Shown: piece by piece, positions 1-5,032 of the stretch
How the letters are laid out: each line of letters begins with the position of its first letter
Numbering within the stretch: position 1 is the stretch's first letter
Source of the DNA: CAVIQK01 sp964613035
GTDB lineage: Bacteria; Bacillota; Clostridia; Christensenellales; DTU072
DNA: 5,032 nucleotides
Direction of reading: 5' to 3'
Assembly: GCA_964613035.1 (NCBI GenBank)
Contig: CAZTFQ010000032.1
Span: forward strand, 1-5,032
The notes under the pieces: generated by a model
Seen by the model: only the letters and a program-made list of their open reading frames with translations
What the model was told of the DNA's origin: nothing
Databases searched by the model: none
Made by a program: the position numbers and the translations under genes

Positions 1-88
1 TTTGACGTCGTTTTTGTTATTTGGCGGCAAAAGGAAGTAGGTTGTAAGAGGTTTTTTGTGAAATGGTCTCTTAATCGGTTTACTTTAA

Positions 89-116
89 TTGTGATTTAAG
101 AATTTTTGAGTATAAT
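89..116 (+). promoter_or_regulatory. Sigma-A-type promoter for the YitT-family gene
   Basis: A perfect -10 hexamer TATAAT lies at 111-116, with a weaker -35 candidate TTGTGA at 89-94 (TTG and final A match the consensus) and a 16-base spacer. Transcription would start near 122-124, leaving a leader of about 48 bases before the ATG at 171. The surrounding sequence is AT-rich, as expected for a promoter. The -10 is convincing; the -35 is only fair. Confidence 0.6.
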
Positions 117-150
117 AAATATCTGAGTTATATTGTACGATACTACGGAT

Positions 151-156
151 AAAGGA
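151..156 (+). promoter_or_regulatory. Probable ribosome binding site with long spacing
   Basis: AAAGGA is the only purine-rich Shine-Dalgarno candidate before the ATG at 171. The spacer is 14 bases, longer than the usual 5-10. No other ATG, GTG or TTG is in frame between the in-frame stop TAA at 150-152 and 171, so the start is fixed even though the RBS is poorly placed. Translation may be modest. Confidence 0.45.
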
Positions 157-170
157 ATATTATTGATTGT

Positions 171-1088
171 ATGAAGAAGATTTTTTCGGGCAAGTCTGAA
201 AAGCGTCCCGTGCCAGACCGCAAAGCCGTGATAGAAGAGCTCAAGAAGGTGTGCGTTATTATTATCAGCGCGCTGATATACGCTACGGGCATAGAATTGT
301 TCGTCTCGGGCAACGGATTCGTCACGGGCGGCGTATGGGGCATAGCGCTGATGATAGAAGAAGTCACCGGTATCCCCAACGGGTACATGATACTGGCGCT
401 CAACGTGCCTCTTTTGATACTGGCGGTGGTGTTTCTCGGCTGGCGATTCACGGGGCTTACTTTCCTTTTCGTCGGAGTGCAGTCGTTGTTTTCCACGCTA
501 CTCAGTTATCTTAACTTGCCTACGCCGTTGTTCTCGGGAGAGGACACGCTCCTAGCCGCGATTGTCGCGGGCGTCTCGATGGGCGTGGGGCTGGCGTTGT
601 GCTTGAGGTACGGCGGATGTACCGGCGGAACGGACATACTGAGTGTCATTCTGCAGAAGAAAAAGATCCCCGTCAGCGTGCCCTGGATAATATTCGCAAT
701 CAACGCGATTATCATATGCTGTTCTTACTTCGTGTACGGAGAGCTTAAGGCAATCGTGCTGTCTATCATACTGGAGTTTGCCGCGTCCAAGGTGTCCGAC
801 ACCATTCTCAGTGGCATAACGGGGGCGGTCAGATTCGAGATAATCACGTCTAAGGGCGAGGAGCTGAGAGAAGCCATCGTCAACAAGCTGGATCGCGGCG
901 CGACCGTAATAGAGTCCAGGGGCGGTTATACGGGCGAGCACAACACGGTTATCGTGTGTATAGTCCACAAGAGACACACTGCGGATTTCAAGAAGTTTTT
1001 GAAAGAAACCGATCCCGACGCCTTCATCAATATCGCTAAGGTTAACTCGGTGCTCGGGAAAGGATTCCGCAGTTATAGCGACAATTAA
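171..1088 (+). CDS. YitT family membrane protein (DUF161 + DUF2179)
   Basis: A 305-residue integral membrane protein of the YitT family, close to the usual length of about 280-300. The N-terminal part (about 25-215) has roughly five or six hydrophobic segments: near 27-45, 50-64, 73-91, 94-114, 126-146 and 170-190. It carries family hallmarks: a glycine-rich GNGFVTGGVWGIAL stretch at 47-60 and GGCTGGTDILS at 148-158. The C-terminal soluble part (about 218-300) matches DUF2179, with RGATVIESRGGYTGE at 242-256 and, near the end, DPDAFINIAKVNSVLGKGF at 281-299. The family is widespread in Firmicutes, usually as several paralogues. Its biochemical role is not established, although DUF2179 has been suggested to be a small-ligand-sensing domain. 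The ATG at 171 is the only usable start after an in-frame stop. The gene has its own promoter, and 113 bases separate it from the next gene with no clear terminator. Nothing links it functionally to the lipoproteins downstream. The family call is secure; the function is unknown. Confidence 0.93.
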   Translation: MKKIFSGKSEKRPVPDRKAVIEELKKVCVIIISALIYATGIELFVSGNGFVTGGVWGIALMIEEVTGIPNGYMILALNVPLLILAVVFLGWRFTGLTFLFVGVQSLFSTLLSYLNLPTPLFSGEDTLLAAIVAGVSMGVGLALCLRYGGCTGGTDILSVILQKKKIPVSVPWIIFAINAIIICCSYFVYGELKAIVLSIILEFAASKVSDTILSGITGAVRFEIITSKGEELREAIVNKLDRGATVIESRGGYTGEHNTVIVCIVHKRHTADFKKFLKETDPDAFINIAKVNSVLGKGFRSYSDN

Positions 1089-1111
1089 GGTGAAATATCT
1101 GTGATATATAT

Positions 1112-1156
1112 CGCATAATATGCCGTACGGCGCATAAACGCTTGATTTTTTATGCG
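1112..1156. promoter_or_regulatory. Cluster of CGCATA/TATGCG half-sites, possible operator
   Basis: Four related half-sites occur within 45 bases: CGCATA at 1112-1117, TATGCC at 1119-1124 (inverted), CGCATA at 1131-1136 and TATGCG at 1151-1156 (inverted). The first two form an 11-base palindrome, GCATA-A-TATGC (1113-1123). The last two extend to a perfect 8-base inverted repeat, CGCATAAA / TTTATGCG, around a 10-base centre that contains the -35 TTGATT of the next gene. A 10-base palindrome GCCGTACGGC (1122-1131) sits between them. This suits a repressor or dual-operator site for the large lipoprotein gene. The run after the last arm is A rather than T, so it is not a + strand intrinsic terminator. 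The regulatory role is inferred. Confidence 0.4.
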
Positions 1157-1171
1157 AAAAAACGGTATAAT
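1142..1171 (+). promoter_or_regulatory. Sigma-A-type promoter for the large lipoprotein gene
   Basis: TTGATT (-35) at 1142-1147 and a perfect TATAAT (-10) at 1166-1171 are separated by 18 bases. The start site would fall near 1178, giving a leader of about 24 bases. The -35 lies between the arms of an inverted repeat (1131-1156), so a protein bound there would block the promoter. Confidence 0.65.
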
Positions 1172-1188
1172 TATCGATAATTCCATAT

Positions 1189-1194
1189 AAGGAG
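1189..1194 (+). promoter_or_regulatory. Ribosome binding site of the large lipoprotein
   Basis: AAGGAG with a 7-base spacer to the ATG at 1202. It fixes that start, and the protein then begins with a positively charged signal-peptide n-region as expected. Confidence 0.85.
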
Positions 1195-1201
1195 TTCTTT
1201 T

Positions 1202-4200
1202 ATGAAAAACAAGAGAAGCTATTTGCTTATAGTACTGGTTCTGGCGCTCGTATTCGCGTTATCGATGATGATCATAGCCTGCGACGACGATGAAAACGGT
1301 AGCGGCAGCGGCGGCAGCGGAACTACCGTCGACAACGGCAGCGTAGTTACGATACAGCCTCCGAACGACGGCTTCAAGAAGGGCGAGTACAGAGTTACCG
1401 TCCTGTATTCTGCCGACGGCTCTATAGCGGAGGGAGTGGAAGTCCTTCTGTATCTGGCGGATATGGACGACGAGCCTTACTCCGGCGCCACCACGGGTAA
1501 CGACGGCGTGGCGATTTTGCAGGCGGCTCTAGGTCTGGATTATTATGTCAGACTCGACCGTGTGCCCGACGGGTACAATTACGAAGAGTCGTCTATTCTC
1601 GAAGACTCTACTTCCGCTACGATATATCTCGAAGACGCCAGCGCTACCAATCGCTACTCCTTCAGAATAGTATCGGAAGGCGGACTTCCAATGAGCGGAC
1701 TGTCCGTGAAATTAAAAGACGGCAACTCTCTCATCAGCGACAAAAAGACCGCGGATGACGGCTCGGTCTCGTTCAAAGTGAATCAATTGGGCGTGTACGA
1801 CATCGAGATATCCGGATATCGCAAGGGATACTTTTTCGAGGACGGGACGTCGATGAAGACTTCGGCTACGGAGATTTCAAGAACTTTCGTGCTCAAGTCC
1901 GCCGTCATCGACGAAAAGGTCCCCGAAACGTATCGTTACGAAATGGACGATATTATGTATGACTTCACCGTAGATACGGACACCGGCGAGAGAATAACTC
2001 TTTCCGATCTCCTCGAGACTAAGAAGCTGGTTATGATCAACTTCTGGTACGCCAATTGCGGTCCCTGTAAAGCGGAATTCGAAGGCTTACAAAACGCCTA
2101 CGAGAAGTATGAAGACGATATGGCTATCATCGCGCTCAGCACCAAGGATAACCTTACTCGTATAGCCAAATTCCGTTCGGAATACAGCCCCAAGCTGACG
2201 TTCTATATGGCACCCGACAGCGACAATCTCTTCGGTACCGCGTTTTATCCTCAAGCGCAAGGCGCGACTCCTACGAGTATATTCATCGACAGATACGGTA
2301 AGATCTGCAACTTCGTGAAGGGCTCCGCCACGCAAGCGTATTTTGAACAGCAATTCGCCTATTACACCGATGAAAATTACGGTCAGAGCTCTTACGTCGA
2401 GGACAATAGCGAGATGATAGAAGACACCGTGGCTAAACCCAATCTGAATATGGACGCCAGCGAGTCGATAGTGGCTGCAATTGCTCCCACGATTTCGGGC
2501 GGCGTGTTCACGGAAGAAGGCGACGGCGTAACTTGGCCCTGGATACTGGATAAAGACGGCGAGTACGACGTGCTCCGCGCTTCCAATCTGAAACTCCGCA
2601 GTACCACTGCGGTCGTAACGTATGAGTTTAAGATAGGCGTGGGCGAGTTCTTGACTTTCGATTATAAGACCAATACGGAAGATATTCTGGGAGCCGACGT
2701 GCTGTCCGCATATATCGACGATGCGGAAGTGCTGATTCTCGACAGAGTAACGGACGGCGAGTGGGTCACCTGTACGATTTATACGCCTTTGTCCGCCGCG
2801 CTGGATCCCGAAGACGCTTCTCGCACGCATACCCTTATGCTGATGTATGCCAAGGATACCAGCGATTCCTGGTTGCAGGGAGAAGAAGTGGTCTCCATTA
2901 AGAACATCCGTACCGTCGGTCTGGACGACCTGAAAGGCGACGTCAATATTTATAGAAACGCCGTCTGGGATTATAACGAGACTGCGGACGATGACGAAAG
3001 TCCCTGGAACCAACATGTAGAAGTTGTTTTAAACGATGCTGACGGATATTATCACGTAGGCTCGGTCGACGGACCGTTGCTCCTTGCCAACATCGGCGGT
3101 TTGAGCCGTTACTCCGGTCGCGCGCTGTATTCACTCAACGAGCTTTCCTCATCGGGTTACTTCTATTTGTACGGCTTGGCGACCTCTTACGGAGAATTCA
3201 TCTCCGGCGTAGACAATCCTCCCGAGGATTCTTATACGGAAGAAAGTAAGGGCTATGCCTGGTTGGCAGTCAATTCGAGCTTAGCTAATTATTGTCCCGT
3301 CGACAAACGTCTCAAGATCGTTTTGGACGGCATCGCGGAAGGTTTTTGGAAGAATAAATATAAGGGAAATTCCTTCGTCAATTATTACGACGTCAATACT
3401 TGGCTCGAGTTCTGCGTGTACTTTGACAATTATCACGGAGAAGAGATAGAGAATCCTATCATAGGTATCTGTCAAAAAGAAGCCATCCCGGCGGAGATAG
3501 GTACGGCGGACAGCCCCGTAGCCAATCACGTCGTAGTGGATCGCACTCTGGTGCCCAGAGGAATTATCTACAGCTTCACTCCTACAGTCTCCGGCGTGTA
3601 CAGAATATACTCGGATATCCCCGAGGAATATTCCAGTCAGCAGGGCGGTTTCTGCTACGTGACGGATAATCAAGGCGGATATAAGGAAGACGACAGCCTC
3701 GGTGACTTCGATATTTACTTCACCGGTATAGCAGGCAGAACCTACTATGCGGGCGTGGCGTTCGATTCTCCCGACAGCTTGGGCGAGATGGACTTCTATA
3801 TCGAATACGTTGCAGAGAATCTTGACAGATTGACCTATTGTGCCGACGGCGGCGTTACGTGGGTACTGGACGAAGACGATAACCCCGTATACGAAAACGG
3901 TCAGGTCGTTATGGTTGTCATCAGACATAACGACATTCAGGTAGAACTCGGTACCGACAACGTATGGCATCAGGTCCTTGCCGACGGCAGTATCGATATG
4001 GGAGAGAATTCCGAGATATATATTGCCATAGCGGTAGAAAACTATCTCTACGGTGAGGGCATATCGCTGGAAGCTATCGCCAAAGCGTCCCCCGGATACT
4101 TCGATTTCACTCTGCCCGACGGCGTGACCGCTACTGACGAGTACAATGAGAATTATACCGAATATATTCTTAATTTGGCTGCCGAAAGCAAGCAGAAAGA

Positions 4201-4351
4201 TATCACCGACCCGACTTACGGAATGGTAAAAGCCACCAAGGATTTAGTCGAGATTATCACCAAGGCGATTAGAACCAACGAGGATGATCGCAATGAAGAC
4301 TTCCTCTGGCTGGCAATGTCGTACTACTACGAGCATCTGGGCGTCAGATAA
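1202..4351 (+). CDS. Multidomain lipoprotein with TlpA-like thioredoxin domain
   Basis: A 1,049-residue exported lipoprotein. Signal peptide: charged MKNKR, hydrophobic 7-26, lipobox IIAC with lipidation at C27. An Asp/Gly/Ser linker follows (28-45). Domains in order: two Cna-B/SpaA-like beta-sandwich repeats (about 63-144 and 152-232); a TlpA/ResA-like thioredoxin domain (about 244-390) with N280-F-W-Y-A-N-C286-G-P-C289, a glutamate three residues after the second Cys (E292, as in ResA) and the cis-proline motif GATPT (P357); a MAM/cleaved-adhesin-like jelly-roll (about 440-572) ending in SIKNIR; an unrecognised region (about 580-760) with G-Y-Y-H-V-G at 615-620; a PPC-like beta-sandwich (about 768-872), with YSFTPTVSGVYRIYSD at 790-805 and AGRTYYAGV at 844-852; then a C-terminal part ending in a probable helix (about 1009-1049). 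The likely role is thiol-disulfide exchange or binding at the outer face of the membrane; the substrate is unknown. Seven cysteines lie beyond the lipid and active-site ones (369, 524, 698, 738, 757, 818, 880). No LPXTG anchor or CcdA-type electron donor is present nearby. Lipoprotein and redoxin calls are firm, the other domains are by pattern. Confidence 0.9.
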   Translation: MKNKRSYLLIVLVLALVFALSMMIIACDDDENGSGSGGSGTTVDNGSVVTIQPPNDGFKKGEYRVTVLYSADGSIAEGVEVLLYLADMDDEPYSGATTGNDGVAILQAALGLDYYVRLDRVPDGYNYEESSILEDSTSATIYLEDASATNRYSFRIVSEGGLPMSGLSVKLKDGNSLISDKKTADDGSVSFKVNQLGVYDIEISGYRKGYFFEDGTSMKTSATEISRTFVLKSAVIDEKVPETYRYEMDDIMYDFTVDTDTGERITLSDLLETKKLVMINFWYANCGPCKAEFEGLQNAYEKYEDDMAIIALSTKDNLTRIAKFRSEYSPKLTFYMAPDSDNLFGTAFYPQAQGATPTSIFIDRYGKICNFVKGSATQAYFEQQFAYYTDENYGQSSYVEDNSEMIEDTVAKPNLNMDASESIVAAIAPTISGGVFTEEGDGVTWPWILDKDGEYDVLRASNLKLRSTTAVVTYEFKIGVGEFLTFDYKTNTEDILGADVLSAYIDDAEVLILDRVTDGEWVTCTIYTPLSAALDPEDASRTHTLMLMYAKDTSDSWLQGEEVVSIKNIRTVGLDDLKGDVNIYRNAVWDYNETADDDESPWNQHVEVVLNDADGYYHVGSVDGPLLLANIGGLSRYSGRALYSLNELSSSGYFYLYGLATSYGEFISGVDNPPEDSYTEESKGYAWLAVNSSLANYCPVDKRLKIVLDGIAEGFWKNKYKGNSFVNYYDVNTWLEFCVYFDNYHGEEIENPIIGICQKEAIPAEIGTADSPVANHVVVDRTLVPRGIIYSFTPTVSGVYRIYSDIPEEYSSQQGGFCYVTDNQGGYKEDDSLGDFDIYFTGIAGRTYYAGVAFDSPDSLGEMDFYIEYVAENLDRLTYCADGGVTWVLDEDDNPVYENGQVVMVVIRHNDIQVELGTDNVWHQVLADGSIDMGENSEIYIAIAVENYLYGEGISLEAIAKASPGYFDFTLPDGVTATDEYNENYTEYILNLAAESKQKDITDPTYGMVKATKDLVEIITKAIRTNEDDRNEDFLWLAMSYYYEHLGVR

Positions 4352-4369
4352 AAGAATCCTTGACGTACG

Positions 4370-4397
4370 AGGCGCGACTTTACGGTCGCGCCTTTTT
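4370..4397 (+). terminator. Intrinsic terminator after the large lipoprotein gene
   Basis: GGCGCGAC (4371-4378) pairs perfectly with GTCGCGCC (4385-4392) around a 6-base loop. An extra A-T pair (4370/4393) closes the base, and a run of five T follows at 4393-4397. It begins 18 bases after the stop codon and separates this gene from the small lipoprotein gene. Confidence 0.92.
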
Positions 4398-4426
4398 ATT
4401 GTCAAAATATTGCAGGTTTTTATACA

Positions 4427-4441
4427 ATTATTCCGAATAAT
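4427..4441. repeat. 15-base palindrome upstream of the small lipoprotein promoter
   Basis: ATTATTC and GAATAAT flank a single central C, forming a perfect 7+1+7 inverted repeat. It lies between the preceding terminator and the next promoter, ending 43 bases before the -35. There is no T-run and the loop is one base, so it is unlikely to be an RNA hairpin terminator. It may be a DNA-binding site, or chance in an AT-rich stretch. Confidence 0.35.
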
Positions 4442-4484
4442 ATTCACGTATCGGCAAAAAAAATTCCTTCGTGAGAAAAAACGA

Positions 4485-4513
4485 TTGATTTAACCGCGAT
4501 AGTGTGATAGTAT
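4485..4513 (+). promoter_or_regulatory. Extended -10 promoter for the small lipoprotein gene
   Basis: TTGATT (-35, 4485-4490) is followed, after 17 bases, by TAGTAT (-10, 4508-4513) with an upstream TG one base away (4505-4506), the extended -10 arrangement. The -35 hexamer is identical to that of the large lipoprotein gene. The start site would be near 4520, giving a leader of about 37 bases. The -10 matches only four of six consensus bases, so the call rests on the combination of elements. Confidence 0.5.
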
Positions 4514-4541
4514 TGAAAATATCGTAATGCGGATATTAATC

Positions 4542-4547
4542 AGGAGG
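4542..4547 (+). promoter_or_regulatory. Ribosome binding site that sets the small lipoprotein start
   Basis: A consensus AGGAGG sits 9 bases before the ATG at 4557. An earlier in-frame ATG at 4527 has no such site and would add ten residues upstream of an otherwise typical signal peptide; it also starts only a few bases after the predicted transcription start. The 4557 start is therefore preferred. Confidence 0.9.
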
Positions 4548-4556
4548 TATAATATA

Positions 4557-4925
4557 ATGAAAAAAATGTCAAAAGCGGTTGTTATAGTATTGACGGTCGT
4601 TATGATTATGGTAGCGGTAGGAGCTCTTGCCGGTTGTGAAAAGAACGTCAACGGATATAAGTTTGTCGTGAAAGACAGCAACGGAAATCTTTTGGAAGGA
4701 ATAACCGTACAGCTCTGTCTGAATACTTGCACCGACAAAGAAACCGATTCTAAAGGCGTCGCTATATTCGAAGTGCAAGAAGGAGTCTTTGAGCTGGCCG
4801 AGTATGAAGTGCACCTGTACGACGCGGAAGGAGAAACCCTTTCTTATTCTTGCAAGGGCGTTGCCGACGGCGAGAATTTGACCACCGCGGCTAAAGCCGC
4901 CAAATACGAGCTTATCGTAAAATAA
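4557..4925 (+). CDS. Small lipoprotein with a single Cna-B/SpaA-like domain
   Basis: A 122-residue lipoprotein starting at the ATG behind the consensus RBS. Signal peptide: MKKMSK, hydrophobic core about 7-23, lipobox LAGC (24-27) with lipidation at C27. The mature part (about 95 residues) is one predicted beta-sandwich of the Cna-B/SpaA or carboxypeptidase-regulatory-like type: YKFVVKDSNG at 34-43, NLLEGITVQL at 44-53, then TDSKGVAIFEV at 63-73. The same signature occurs twice in the large lipoprotein encoded just upstream (its residues 63-106 and 152-193), so this looks like a stand-alone copy of that module. Three further cysteines (C54 and C58 as C-x3-C, and C99) could form a disulfide. 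A terminator precedes it, and it has its own promoter and terminator, so it is monocistronic. Function is unknown; it could be a partner or redox client of the large thioredoxin-domain lipoprotein, which is a hypothesis. The lipoprotein call is firm; the fold is by pattern only. Confidence 0.87.
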   Translation: MKKMSKAVVIVLTVVMIMVAVGALAGCEKNVNGYKFVVKDSNGNLLEGITVQLCLNTCTDKETDSKGVAIFEVQEGVFELAEYEVHLYDAEGETLSYSCKGVADGENLTTAAKAAKYELIVK

Positions 4926-4942
4926 CATCGATATTCTACAAC

Positions 4943-4972
4943 AAAAAGTCTCCCCGACGGGAGACTTTTTTT
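4943..4972 (+). terminator. Strong intrinsic terminator after the small lipoprotein gene
   Basis: GTCTCCC (4948-4954) pairs with GGGAGAC (4959-4965) around a 4-base loop. The flanking A5 (4943-4947) and T5 (4966-4970) extend the stem to 12 pairs, and the T-run continues to 4972. The A-run on the left means it could also terminate transcription arriving from the opposite strand. It begins 17 bases after the stop codon. Confidence 0.93.
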
Positions 4973-4984
4973 ATAATACAAGCG

Positions 4985-5009
4985 AAAAAACTTGCTTGCA
5001 AGGGTTTTT
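4985..5009. terminator. Weak second hairpin, possibly for a convergent gene
   Basis: CTTG (4991-4994) can pair with CAAG (4999-5002) around a CTTG loop. A6 on the left and T5 (5005-5009) on the right could extend the pairing past a two-base GG bulge. Read on the minus strand it ends in a run of six T. A minus-strand gene ending at the TGA whose complement lies at 5022-5024 would be suitably placed, but only three codons of it would be visible. The short stem and the bulge keep confidence low. Confidence 0.25.
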
Positions 5010-5032
5010 GAGCGCTGTATTTCAACGAACGG

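Noticed and set aside
1..99. Open frame running from the left edge to a TAA at 97-99, possibly the tail of an upstream gene
   Set aside because: The translation has no recognisable pattern and overlaps the AT-rich promoter region of the YitT-family gene. Another frame closes at 38-40 and could equally be a gene tail, so neither can be supported.
1122..1131. Palindrome GCCGTACGGC as a terminator for the YitT-family gene
   Set aside because: As RNA it gives only a three-pair stem with a four-base loop, and the nearest T-run is 15 bases away. It is more likely part of the operator-like cluster.
2087..3016. Long minus-strand open frame (309 codons) opposite the large lipoprotein gene
   Set aside because: It lies wholly antisense to a gene with clear signal peptide and domain motifs. 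Its translation shows no recognisable motif, and it is explained by the codon bias of the real gene. The same applies to the minus-strand frames at 552-977 and 3281-3970.
4527..4556. Earlier in-frame ATG of the small lipoprotein
   Set aside because: It lacks a Shine-Dalgarno sequence, whereas AGGAGG is ideally placed for the ATG at 4557. The added ten residues do not improve the signal peptide.
4351..4556. A small RNA or riboswitch in the gap before the small lipoprotein
   Set aside because: Apart from the terminator and a 15-base palindrome, only weak pairing is seen (for example TCACG 4444-4448 with CGTGA 4470-4474), with no terminator of its own. The predicted leader of about 37 bases is too short for a riboswitch.
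1202..4925. The lipoprotein pair as an antiphage or toxin-immunity system
   Set aside because: No nuclease, toxin, protease or signalling domain is visible, and the three genes appear to be separately transcribed. The content fits extracytoplasmic redox and binding functions better.

Overview
The window (5,032 bases) reads as a chromosomal segment of a Gram-positive, low-to-moderate GC anaerobe, most plausibly a member of the Clostridia. The clues are good AGGAGG-type ribosome binding sites, sigma-A-like promoters, two lipoprotein signal peptides with short mature linkers, a YitT-family membrane protein and compact intrinsic terminators. The placement is an inference: there is no rRNA or other taxonomic marker here.

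All three supported genes lie on the + strand. (1) Bases 171-1088 encode a YitT-family integral membrane protein with a C-terminal DUF2179 domain. It has its own promoter and no recognisable terminator after it. (2) Bases 1202-4351 encode a 1,049-residue lipoprotein. It has two Cna-B/SpaA-like beta-sandwich repeats, a TlpA/ResA-type thioredoxin domain with a CGPC active site, a MAM/cleaved-adhesin-like jelly-roll domain, a region I do not recognise, a PPC-like beta-sandwich and a helical tail. A promoter precedes it, surrounded by a cluster of CGCATA/TATGCG half-sites, and a strong GC-rich terminator follows. (3) Bases 4557-4925 encode a 122-residue lipoprotein consisting almost entirely of one Cna-B/SpaA-like domain of the type found at the N-terminus of the large lipoprotein. 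It has its own promoter, an excellent RBS and a strong terminator.

The large and small lipoproteins look like a functional pair. Both have lipidated cysteines at residue 27, both carry the same style of N-terminal beta-sandwich, and both contain extra cysteines that are uncommon in exported Gram-positive proteins. The large one also carries a thiol-disulfide exchange domain. A working picture is a membrane-anchored extracytoplasmic redox/adhesion protein with a small companion, but no substrate is evident. The YitT-family gene appears to be an independent neighbour.

The flanks (1-170 and 4973-5032) hold no gene that I can support. No RNA gene, mobile element, CRISPR array or origin was seen.
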